64,000 nt of DNA from Symsagittifera roscoffensis. Lineage: Eukaryota; Xenacoelomorpha; Acoela; Convolutidae. Within the stretch, counting starts at the first letter, position 1; the number at the start of each line of letters is the position of its first letter. The stretch is taken from positions 48,629,724 through 48,693,723 of the forward strand of contig NC_087068.1 of the NCBI RefSeq assembly GCF_963678635.1, read 5' to 3'. A program made the position numbers and the translations under genes. The notes under the pieces are model-generated. The model was not told the origin of the DNA and searched no databases. It saw nothing but the letters and a program-made list of their open reading frames with translations. Shown piece after piece: positions 54,700-64,000 of this stretch.

Positions 54700-55329
54700 A
54701 GAGAAGCGATCCTGAGACAATATGAGTTAAACGATCTCTGCAGACGGAACAACGCACAACCACACATGCGACCAAGGCAACAGTATGATTTTAAAATCTT
54801 AGGGGCAGAACCATTTTCGCCATAAAGCCATTTAAAGGCTCTGTGTTATTTTCAATAAACTTCTTTCCAAAAAAAATCCGGAAATTTTGCAATAGTTGCA
54901 CAATTGCGTAACGTTCCCTGTTGGCTGGGGGGTAATTCCGTTGTCCTTCCTGGCATACGCAAGACTGGATTCACGTCTTGCTGCTTTCCAGCCAAATTTG
55001 CCCTATCCCAGTTACAGATGAGTTATAAGGGTTTACATATCTTCATTGTTCAGGTTTTGGTGCTTGTATGCATTGTTTTTTCAGCTTCTGTTTTGCAATG
55101 TAATTTGCTTTTTTGTAAATTCGCAAAGCTGCTTCAAATCTTCATTTAAAAAAAGTTTCCGTTCTGATTAAGGAGTTTGTATTGTGGTTGCGCCGTCTTT
55201 CCAGACCCATTAATAAATTTTTGTTAGAATCCAATGCGCCTTAGTACCGCCCGCAGTTGTTTGATTTTGGGAGGCTCTTACATGTGCGTAAATTCATTTT
55301 TTTCCTAATCAACCTCCACGCCGCTGTTC
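54700..55329. other. Junction between two Ty3/Gypsy remnants of opposite strand
   Basis: No domain was recognised. The bases 54700-54830 may still be integrase tail. 54900-55300 has mixed composition without an open frame on the minus strand, although the minus-strand element's RT would be expected to continue here. Confidence 0.35.
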
Positions 55330-55465
55330 CAATCAAACATCATCTTGACTTTCTTCTTTTCTTCTGATGATAATTGTGCGCCATCCAGCGTAGCGTGTTT
55401 GACTTGCTTAAAAAGAGTTCGTTTTCTTGAACCTGACTTTGATGTTGGTGTAATGGGCGAAACTG
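55330..55465 (-). pseudogene. pol: Start of pol upstream of RT, minus-strand Ty3/Gypsy element
   Basis: Minus-strand frame reading SGSRKRTLFKQVKHATLDGA and then QLSSEEKKKVKMMFDWNSGV (to ~55330). It resembles the 'L-x-x-L-(S/T)-x-E-x-x-x-K' helix that precedes RT in Ty3/Gypsy polyproteins. It follows the protease part of the adjoining repeat copy without a gap. No RT catalytic block follows in the remaining sequence. Confidence 0.4.
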
Positions 55466-57450
55466 CAGTCATGATTTATCTTATTAGCTTCCTTTCGCAT
55501 GTTCAGTATGTTCAAGAAATTTTTTCCTTGTCTGACAAGTATCAGTGAACCAGCTACAAGTAGTCCGGTTTTTCCTTTGGTTTCCTAAATGCTTTCAATT
55601 ATTTCATCTTGGCTACTGATGATGGTACCGTTTTTTCATCTATGATGACAATATCTGCTAATTTTGTAAATGCTATGTACTCATTAATTTCTCTCTGTTT
55701 GTGCAGAATTTTCAAAACCGGTCGTTGCTTGTGCTGATATAAGTAGCAACGTCCATTTTTTATTGTTCGCAAGAGTTTCGAATACATTCTTGATCTATCA
55801 AGATATCCAAACCAAGAAGGCAGGGTTAGCAATAATCCGCCGTCATCAAGAAATCCTAGCCGAAACCTTAAAATTTCAGTTTAACACACTGCCAATTAAT
55901 TTCAACACCTAATTGTTAGCGCTAGAACTTTACTGTGAGAAATTTTATGCTTCCCGGATTTCCAAGCCGTCCAAAAGTGTCGAAACATATGAGTGACACG
56001 CTACTCCCAATGCCGTTTGAAATTTGCCGTTCGATTGTATCTCCGCATTAAAACATTCGGATTTTTTAGTGGAGCACCCCTGATAAGTTTTTTTTCCATG
56101 CTTTCATTCTAAAGACAGTTTTGCTTAATATGGGTAGAGCTACCACAAGTAAAACATTAACGGCAGTTCTTTGCTCAATGACATTTTTACCCATATAGTC
56201 AATAAACGTCATATTTTTTTTCCTTCTGGGATTGTCAATTTTTCTCTCGTTTTTAGTACAGTGATGGGAGCTCCTGCTCAATCTCTTGAACGTTTTTCCC
56301 AATATTGATTTGTTTCGCGTCGCGTTCCTCCCCATTGACTACAGTCTCTTCGACCGTCACCGCTCCGGATATTTTTTCCACTGCCAACCGACATCTGTTG
56401 AACAAGTCTGTCCACCGAGTCTATCAGGATTTCTTTTTCATCACTTCGTATGGCTGCTGTTTGCGGCGTTTGCTCTTCTTTCTCAATTCTATCGATAGCT
56501 TCCAGGTGAATTGTTCGCTCTAAAACTTTCGCGTTTTTGATGTTTTTGTCTCAACTACCTGCTTAGCTCAAGTTTGTTTTGACTGTGATTGATCTCTTCG
56601 AGGGAACCTCGAAGCACTAAGCGATCACATATGGCTTCTACTCGTTGCGGTAAGCCTTCACAGCCAATTGCTGGAGAACCCCCAGAACAACTGCTGATTT
56701 TTTACCTGCCTGCTGAACGCGACGTGCTAGCTGTCCTCGGAGTAACACTTTTTCGTTTTAATGACTACAAAATGCTATAACGGTATCATCAAAGTTTTTC
56801 GTAGAGCATCTGGAAGGGTACGGTGAAATTAGATTGCAGGTTTTTGCAGTCTCAACGCGAAGTAATTTGGCCCTTCATCAGTTTTGGTTTTTCTTTCAGG
56901 ACGTTTCTTGTTTTGTAATTAGGGCAAAAGTTCACAGTAGGTTAGGTATCTTTTGAAGTCGTTAGAACAGGTGAATGCCTCCAGTAAAAAAATTTTGAAG
57001 ACCGAAAAACTTTTTGAAATTGCCGCTGCCAAAATTAACTCTCAAGCTATTTAATTACAATATAAGTTATCCCTGTAGTTGGAGCTTTTCTTGGTGTTAC
57101 CCGCTGATTTCAGCTTAAAATTACGCTCTTTTTCCTGCAACTCCAGCTTTTTTGCTGTTATTTCAGAAAAAGATCAGTTTTCTTAAATAATTAAGTCTTT
57201 TCAGCCTATTTTTTCCCAACTTTTCATAGAAATTGGTGCAATTACATCTTGTTTTTTTAGGATTATTGAAAAAATTACAGCCCGGAGCAGAAAAAAATTC
57301 AAATTGAGTTATTTTTGTTCTAAGTTTCCTGGTTTTTCATTGAAATTTTTTAAACGAGATTGAACGTTTTATTTGATTGTTTAAAAATTTTCCGACATGG
57401 TATTCAATTTTTGATCTAATCGATTTTTTAAATTTTTTGTTTTAAAATGG
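55466..57450 (-). pseudogene. gag: Ty3/Gypsy gag-protease segment, tandem copy A
   Basis: Minus-strand gag to protease remnant, 5' end near 57450. It contains a clear CCHC zinc knuckle, CFTCGSSTHIKQNC (codons at 56156-56115), preceded by a basic, Arg/Ser-rich stretch (SGDGRRDCSQWGGTRRE). At the 3' side lie ADIVIIDEKTVPSS (55640 region) and, one frame away, GLLVAGSLILVRQGKNFLNI (55600-55480), the post-catalytic strands of a retropepsin. The Asp-(S/T)-Gly site is not visible. Gag helices upstream (56700-57000) are plausible but broken. The whole copy is repeated immediately at 57453. Confidence 0.65.
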
Positions 57451-57452
57451 AA

Positions 57453-59435
57453 CAGTCATGATTTATCTTATTAGCTTCCTTTCGCATGTTCAGTATGTTC
57501 AAGAAATTTTTTCCTTGTCTGACAAGTATCAGTGAACCAGCTACAAGTAGTCCGGTTTTTCCTTTGGTTTCCTAAATGCTTTCAATTATTTCATCTTGGC
57601 TACTGATGATGGTACCGTTTTTTCATCTATGATGACAATATCTGCTAATTTTGTAAATGCTATGTACTCATTCATTTCTCTCTGTTTGTGCAGAATTTTC
57701 AAAACCGGTCGATGCTTGTGCTGATATAAGAAGCAATGTCCATTTTTTATTGTTCGCAAGAGTTTCGAATACATTCTTGATCTATCAGGATATCCAAACC
57801 AAGAAGGCAGGGTTAGCAATAATCCGCCGTCATCAAGAAATCCTAGCCGAAACCTTAAAATTTCAGTTTAACACACTGCCAATTAATTTCAACACCTAAT
57901 TGTTAGCGCTAGAACTTTACTGTGAGAAATTTTATGCTTCCCGGATTTCCAAGCCGTCCAAAAGTGTCGAAACATATGAGTGACACGCTACTCCCAATGC
58001 CGTTTGAAATTTGCCGTTCGATTGTATCTCCGCATTAAAACATTCGGATTTTTTAGTGGAGCACCCCTGATAAGTTTTTTTTCCATGCTTTCATTCTAAA
58101 GACAGTTTTGCTTAATATGGGTAGAGCTACCACAAGTAAAACATTAACGGCAGTTCTTTGCTCAATGACATTTTTACCCATATAGTCAATAAACGTCATA
58201 TTTTTTTTCCTTCTGGGATTGTCAATTTTTCTCTCGTTTTTAGTACAGTGATGGGAGCTCCTGCTCAATCTCTTGAACGTTTTTCCCAATATTGATTTGT
58301 TTCGCGTCGCGTTCCTCCCCATTGACTACAGTCTCTTCGACCGTCACCGCTCCGGATATTTTTTCCACTGCCAACCGACATCTGTTGAACAAGTCTGTCC
58401 ACCGAGTCTATCAGAATTTCTTTTTCATCACTTCGTATGGCTGCTGTTTGCGGCGTTTGCTCTTCTTTCTCAATTCTATCGATAGCTTCCAGGTGAATTG
58501 TTCGCTCTAAAACTTTCGCGTTTTTGATGTTTTTGTCTCAACTACCTGCTTAGCTCAAGTTTGTTTTGACTGTGATTGATCTCTTCGAGGGAACCTCGAA
58601 GCACTAAGCGATCACATATGGCTTCTACTCGTTGCGGTAAGCCTTCACAGCCAATTGCTGGAGAACCCCCAGAACAACTGCTGATTTTTTACCTGCCTGC
58701 TGAACGCGACGTGCTAGCTGTCCTCGGAGTACCACTTTTTTCGTTTTAATGACTACAAAATGATATAACGGTATCATCAAAGTTTTTCGTAGAGCATCTG
58801 GAAGGGTACGGTGAAATTAGATTGCAGGTTTTTGTAGTCTCAACGCGAAGTAATTTGGCCCTTCATCAGTTTTGGTTTTTCTTTCAGGACGTTTCTTGTT
58901 TTGTAATTAGGGCAAAAGTTTACAGTAGGTTAAGTATCTTTTGAAGTCGTTAGAACAGGTGAATGCCTCCAGTAAAAAATTTTGAAGACCGAAAAACTTT
59001 TTGAAATTGCCGCTGCCAAAATTAACTCTCAAGCTATTTAATTACAATATAAGTTATCCCTGTAGTTGGAGCTTTTCTTGGTGTTACCCGCTGATTTCAG
59101 CTTAAAATTACGCTCTTTTTCCTGCAACTCTAGCTTTTTAGCTGTTATTTCAGAAAAAGATCAGTTTTCTTAAATAATTAAGTCTTTTCAGCCTTTTTTT
59201 CCCAACTTTTCATAGAAATTGGTGCAATTACATCTTGTTTTTTAGGGATTATTGAAAAATTACAGCCCGGAGCAGAAAAAAATTCAAATTGAGTAATTTT
59301 TGTTCTAAGTTTCCTGGTTTTTCATTGAAATTTTTTAAACGAGATTGAACGTTTTATTTGATTGTTTCAAAATTTTCCGACATGGTTTTCAATTTTTGAT
59401 CTAATCGATTTTTTTAAATTTTTTGTTTGAAAATG
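57453..59435 (-). pseudogene. gag: Ty3/Gypsy gag-protease segment, tandem copy B
   Basis: Nearly identical to 55466-57450 with a 1987-bp offset, starting at the shared word CAGTCATGATTTATC (57453 against 55466). It differs by scattered substitutions (for example GRCYLYQHKQRP against GHCFLYQHKHRP in one minus frame) and small A/T-run indels. The zinc knuckle is repeated at 58143-58102. Stops are shared, so decay mostly preceded the duplication. Confidence 0.8.
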
Positions 59436-59760
59436 AAACTCTTGAAGTTTTTTTTTCAATTTGACAAATAAATTTTAGTGAGAATTTTAAAGTATTTAAA
59501 TCAAACTTCTCGCACATTTTGTGCAGCATCAGTAATAAGAAAAAAAACTTAAGAAAACGATCACAGATCTTGAAAAAATTGTCAATCATTACTTAATTAT
59601 TGTACTTACAAATTTCACCAATCAAATTCGATTAACTGTTATTAAATAATCAATTACCCTATTTTTAAACAATTTTTCCTAAAAATTTTGATTAGTTTAC
59701 AATTTTATTGTTTTAATTTTTCGTTTTACACTTTTTTCCCTCGTATATATCATTTTTTTT
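59436..59760. other. AT-rich spacer
   Basis: Nothing was recognised; it is the likely 3' side of the Penelope-like element that ends at 59761. Confidence 0.4.
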
Positions 59761-60520
59761 TCATTTGAAATTAAGTTTTTCATACTTTTGTTCATTCATA
59801 GAACACAACTTTAGAATTAAATCGCTGATCTTAAATTCCCCGCGCGTATTTATGCTGGACCATTCCCGCCATATTTGAATTGCTTTTAACTTGAGTAATT
59901 TTTGCGTGTTGCTTGTTTGATCAAGAATTTCCGACTTTAATTCAGGCCTACTACAATATGAACCACGTTCCTGCAAATGCTCTCCCACTGGGGTGTCGTC
60001 CTTACGGTGTTTCTCCATCCTGGTGTTTAACTGTCGGACTGTCTGGCCGACATAGATGGGGTTACAACCACAAAAACTAAGCTTATAAACCACTCTAGAT
60101 TTTAGTTCATTTTCAATGGGGGTTTTCAAGGAAAGCAGGCAATTTCTTAACTTTCTTGTTAAAAAAAATTTTCGAGCTCCAGTTATTTGCCGCACTTTGG
60201 TTGCGGGCATTTGCTATGATTTCCCCTCTTCATTGTAACTTTACAAAAGGAGATGAGTCTGTCCGCGATGTCTTTACATTCCGTTTTTGATAAGCAGCCA
60301 ATGCCTGATTGATTTTCTCCCATGTCGAGGAATTCGTTAACACGCGATGAACTGTTCCCTGAATTACATTCCATTCGTATTGCAAGGAGAACAACTTCTG
60401 ACCGCAAGTTTATTTCTGTACCATTGTCAGTGGGATACCAACCACATGTGACCTTTTACCATGAGTCCACGTTTACTTTCAAATGCAAGAAGACCAGGTT
60501 CCCCTGATTATCTGGTTTTT
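59761..60520 (-). pseudogene. Penelope-like element 3' end with GIY-YIG endonuclease
   Basis: The last 149 codons (60210-59761) hold a GIY-YIG nuclease of the Penelope type: VVYKLSFCGCNPIYVGQTVR, then LNTRMEKHRKDD and GEHLQERG. The Cys-x-Cys before the second motif and the spacing to Arg and His are typical of Penelope-like retroelements, whose nuclease follows the RT. Upstream in another frame, KVTCGWYPTDNGTEINL (near 60440) fits the RT thumb region, where a Lys-Pro-Thr-Asp-x-Gly motif is expected, but Tyr replaces Lys. An intervening 74-codon frame links them. A frameshift near 60190 and the missing RT core show a 5'-truncated, dead copy. Confidence 0.8.
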
Positions 60521-60655
60521 CATTAGTAAACTGTAAGTTTGGGTGCAATGCATTTGTTCTGTTGGTAACCTTCAAACTAATGATCTTGAAGCGCCATGTC
60601 CTAATTGAGCTATGAAGTGGCTAAGGAGCCTATCATTCTCAACTTCACATGAGAC

Positions 60656-60692
60656 TTGTATGTATCGATGTACGTATGTATGTATGTACTAT
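60656..60692 (+). repeat. TGTA microsatellite
   Basis: TGTATGTATCGATGTACGTA continuing TGTATGTATGTACT, a short imperfect (TGTA)n. Confidence 0.9.
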
Positions 60693-61348
60693 GGTGTAAC
60701 AGTCGCCTACTTCGGTCACATATGAGGCTTAAGAAGAATAGGCCCTATAACCATTGGCTCAAGAGTCAGGAACACTATCTCTCTTGTTTTTCTACCTCAA
60801 AACGGTCGGAGCCAATTCGGTTCGCTTGCGACATGAGACTAGAAACCCGTTACAGCTTAAAGGCCACTATCAAAATACCCCCCACTCTAGAAAATAAGAA
60901 CGTCCCATACTTAGGTCTCAAAATACCCAAAATACACGAACGCCGTTAAAAACAGGGTCGGAACAATCCGCACAGTTACTTTTTATTAGACAGTGAAACT
61001 TTGATCCATTTCAGATGGATCAACCTAAAACTCGCCTTATCTCAACATAAAAATCATCAAACACACTCAAGAAAACTAAATTGAGAACTCACATGCCGGC
61101 ACACTCGGGAATTAGAGGTAACTAAATTAATGAGAAACTCGAGAATTAAGTATGTTAACTTGAGAAATTTAATACTAATTAGTTTCAATAAGGGAAATGA
61201 GTTTTGACTCTAGTACTGAAGTTTTAGTCTGAACCATTGGGACACCCCAGTTGTCCACATTTCCACTGAGGGTTCACTCTAGTTCGGTTCGAATAATTGT
61301 ATTCTTCCTACACAATCGTTTCTCTTCCTATTTCAGGATAAGACGGCT
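60693..61348. other. Unassigned stretch right of the Penelope fragment
   Basis: It includes a plus-strand 97-codon ORF (60656-60949) with no recognised domain, and a segment 60960-61260 poor in G with several AGAAACTCGAGAATTAA-like words that could be an old LTR. No partner copy is present in the window. Confidence 0.3.
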
Positions 61349-61790
61349 CTACTCGCGTTTATTTCGTATCTGGAAATTGCGAATAGCAATTTCCCGCTGC
61401 TTTTTTAGGTACTTTCCCGCGATTGTAAAGCGGATGTTCTGATCTTCTATTTCTGAGATTTTCAGTTCTCGCGAGAAAGTTGAGCATGACAGGCTCGATT
61501 CGAATTTTTGAAAATTAAATTTCCTCCCAAAATTACGTATTTCGTGTTCCTCAAGGTCAAACTTCCAAATATGACCGACTGGCACATACTCCCCGGACTC
61601 GAGATCGATGTTCTCATCGCGTGTTGCCGCCTGCCAGTGAGTCTCCAGAATACCAAGTGTTGCTCAAGATACAGTGCCAGTTGTCATTTACAGAAGTTTG
61701 CAGCAGACTTAAGTTTATCTACATCCCAAAATTCACCACTATATAAAATTGTCACACTATCGCTAAACAGCAACCAAAATTTTCATATAC
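61349..61790 (-). pseudogene. Unidentified coding remnant
   Basis: The main minus-strand frame (to TGA/stop near 61349) reads THWQAATRDENIDLESGEYV, then VGHIWKFDLEEHEIRNFGRK and SRELKISEIEDQNIRFTIAG, clearly protein-like and acidic/basic mixed. It is open past the ATG at 61585 to about 61660. A shifted frame upstream (VTILYSGEFWDVDKLKSAAN, ~61760-61700) looks like its continuation. One frameshift and one stop separate the parts. It may belong to the same unit as the coding remnant at 62-64 kb. No family was recognised. Confidence 0.4.
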
Positions 61791-62020
61791 CTGCACCTTA
61801 AATATCCGCTTTCGAAGCTTATGATTAAAATTTCTTTTGTCCTATCCAGTCAGGAAATTGTCATGCAACATTTTGATTTATATAATAACTATAGCATATT
61901 AATAACAATATTTTGTTTCGTTAAAATTTCTTTTCCGTGACCTCGGATTTTATCCGAGCTCACACTCGAGCCCCTTCCTTTCCCTCTCAAGACTCGAGAA
62001 ACCCACATTGAGCTCCGCGC

Positions 62021-64000
62021 TCACTTCGTATTCCTAGCCTTCGAAGTGCTAGGACCTGATGAATTTGACACCGTGATCTGTCTTAGTAGCGCCTCCTCAT
62101 CATCAGAACTGATGACAATTTCTTCCCATGCTCTCAATTGTTCGTAAGATCGCATCCACTCCCTCTGCTCTTGTAACCTCGCTGCCTGATTCGGTAAACT
62201 TTTCGTTTTCAATTCCCTGTTCAAGCAAAAGGAATTGTGCAGGCTCAAGCTCACTTTCTTCGCCAAGTCTTCCTCCAGTATCGACTCTCTTGCTTTGGTG
62301 TTGTCTCTAGACACCCTACCAACTCTTTTCCAACCTGTTGTGATCGCATTTCTATGGGTCAGCAGAGGTCTCATGAAAGCTTCCGGGCCTATCTCCGCCA
62401 GGAACTGTCGATATTCCTTCTGATATTTCTTCATGTTATCCTTCGTCGCTATGTACAAACAAGAGGTCAATGTCGCTCAAAACCACGGAAAGAACCTGAG
62501 GCGGCTCCATACGTGCCTGACTTCCATTGGTATGGCGAATACCTTGCATACGGTCTCAAACAACTCAAGTCTCCTGCTGTAATCTATAGCGTGTATCGAT
62601 TCTGCCGTAGGTGTCTTCGACTCCCTGTATTTCGTTACACTTTCTTCGATCCATCGCAACGCCAACATCGTGCTTACTACCAAGATGGGCACCTTCTGCT
62701 GATGATCGGTAATCCAATTGACCGAATTTCTTCTACATCCCACACTAAGCAAAGGTTTGTATGCTCCGGGTACCACACTGTCTGTGCCAAGCAGTGACAT
62801 GGGCATTCCCCATGTGTAATTTCTATGCTTCGGAGATTGCGTTCCCCCGAGGCTTCCAGCAGAGGCTCCAGTTCCATCATCTTCTCGTGCACCACATCAT
62901 CTTCCTCCGGCATTGGGACATTACCCATCGGCTTCCCGATGGCATTCTGTCTCTCAAAATTGCTCCTATTTTCACCTCCCAAGCTCAAGAGTTCTTCTCC
63001 CCAGATTTCACTCAAGTCATCTCTTTGTGCCTTCGGCACCGTTTCCAGGATCTTCCTCAACAGTCTGTGTGAATGATGCGGAATTAGAGCTAGCCGTACG
63101 CACTTGGGCACCGAGAAGGCCTTATCCACTAGTATCCTTTGGCTGGATACCTCCACCATTGCCATGTGCAATGGATAATGGCTCCCACATACGTTGGCTA
63201 TTACAGATCCCACCAAAGACTTTGCATTTACTTATCAAAGGCCATTAGCTTCGCTGACTGAAAATCCCATCTCCGCCTCTAGACCAATCTTCCATCCTTT
63301 GATATGTTTTTGGGTGGTTTGCAACGCCCCTGGCCACGACTCCACGCTCAACGCCGTCACCAAATGGTGTTCAGACTCCAACATCTCGAGTGATTGCAGA
63401 CTACACATTCTAGAGAAGAACCCCAGCGTCCTTGCTATATTCACTGTGGTGTTCGTATAACACTCAGCCATTATCTGCACCTCGCTCTTCTCTCTTCCTG
63501 TTATATCACCAAACCAAGTGACTAGGTCTTCTCCCTGAAAAGATTGTATTCTGACACAAGATCGTCCATCACAGGTGTGCCCTCCGCCTCCGCACGTCAA
63601 GTCAAGGCAGCTACCAGGCTCCAATTTCTTTACCGATCCCAGCTTACTCGTTGTTACACCCGACTCTTTACTCTGTGGTAGGATCAATTTGTGTATCAAT
63701 TCCAACGTTCCCAGATCCTCATCTTTTGTCGGTGTTAGCCTTACTCGTTCCGTGACTTCTTCAATCAAGCTCCCGTGACTTCTTCAATCAAGCTCGCATG
63801 GGGATGGGGACACCAGGAAGGTCTCAGCAATTTCCAAACCGTTCCCAAATTTGTAGTCATCATGCCATTTCGGTTTCCCATTCTCAATTCTACTCTTTTG
63901 CTCGAGCGCGGCACGTTTATCAGCTTTGGCGTCGCCTCAAGTAGCAGGCCCAGGCTCGGTTTCTCTCTTTGCGTTGGATCGATTACGATTATCTTCTCCG
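62021..64000 (-). pseudogene. Large unidentified gene, broken, 5' end beyond the window
   Basis: Four minus-strand segments align head to tail. They run from the window edge to ~63768, then 63768-63235, 63216-62677 (same frame as the previous, separated only by two adjacent stops), 62806-62477 (shifted frame) and 62470-62021 (same frame as the previous, separated by one TGA). The protein would exceed 600 aa. It has Cys-rich parts (CLDLTCGGGGHTCDGRSC; HGECPCHCLAQTVW), a glycosylation-like NTT, an acidic linker (MPEEDDVVHEKMMELE) and a charged C-terminus ending SSDDEEAL...KARNTK. A 23-bp tandem duplication near 63752-63797 causes one frameshift. Higher GC than the rest. It could be an env or gag of a retroelement or a host pseudogene; I recognise no domain. 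Confidence 0.5.

Noticed and set aside
1-64000. CRISPR array, prophage, operon or toxin-antitoxin system
   Set aside because: No regularly spaced short repeats with unique spacers, no bacterial gene density and no Shine-Dalgarno signals; splice sites and eukaryotic transposons indicate an animal genome.

Overview
This window reads as repeat-rich, AT-rich nuclear DNA from an invertebrate animal. It has T-rich splice acceptors ending in CAG, decayed LTR, Penelope, LINE and MULE elements, several inverted-repeat MITEs, tRNA-derived SINE-like pieces, and almost no dense coding. I cannot fix the phylum. Nothing looks bacterial: there are no operons, no ribosome-binding sites and no CRISPR array.

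Layout. (1) 0-13.8 kb is mostly non-coding. It holds one convincing host gene, a three-exon BTG/Tob-family regulator on the minus strand (5463-6753), and a possible terminal exon at 199-305. (2) 13.8-28 kb is a graveyard. It contains a GCGAC-rich minisatellite, many copies of a ~0.5 kb hairpin-ended repeat, a broken FLYWCH/MULE transposase, a Ty3-like pol scrap, and two MITEs built from ATCGATTTAAATCGAT-type words, one with a perfect 19-bp terminal inverted repeat and a TA target duplication. (3) 28.28-29.01 kb is a Tc1-type fold-back element with TA duplication. (4) 29.5-36.4 kb is the most interesting block. Its plus strand is extremely G-poor and carries a partial ORF, an intact 872-aa viral-type membrane glycoprotein ORF and an intact 599-aa ORF of unknown function. 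Successive ORFs overlap by 13 and 4 nt. A short intron with a perfect TACTAAC branch site starts 3 nt after the last stop, and about 2 kb of similar-composition non-coding DNA follows. (5) 36.4-49 kb holds a (TA)n hairpin, SINE-like sequences, a second GCGAC minisatellite, a minus-strand integrase scrap, a possible terminal exon at 39.2 kb, and a ~3.8 kb composite with ~1 kb inverted arms. (6) 49-54.7 kb is a decayed plus-strand Ty3/Gypsy gag-pol. (7) 55.3-59.4 kb is a minus-strand Ty3/Gypsy gag-protease segment, tandemly duplicated with a 1987-bp period. (8) 59.7-60.5 kb is the 3' end of a Penelope-like element with a GIY-YIG nuclease. (9) 61.3-64 kb holds two unidentified minus-strand coding remnants broken by stops and frameshifts.

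The glycoprotein block stands out because its two main ORFs are uninterrupted while every other mobile-element gene here is riddled with stops. It is either a recent insertion or a maintained gene set. No gag, protease, reverse transcriptase or integrase of matching composition is visible beside it, so its mode of replication is open. All family assignments were made by eye, without a database search.
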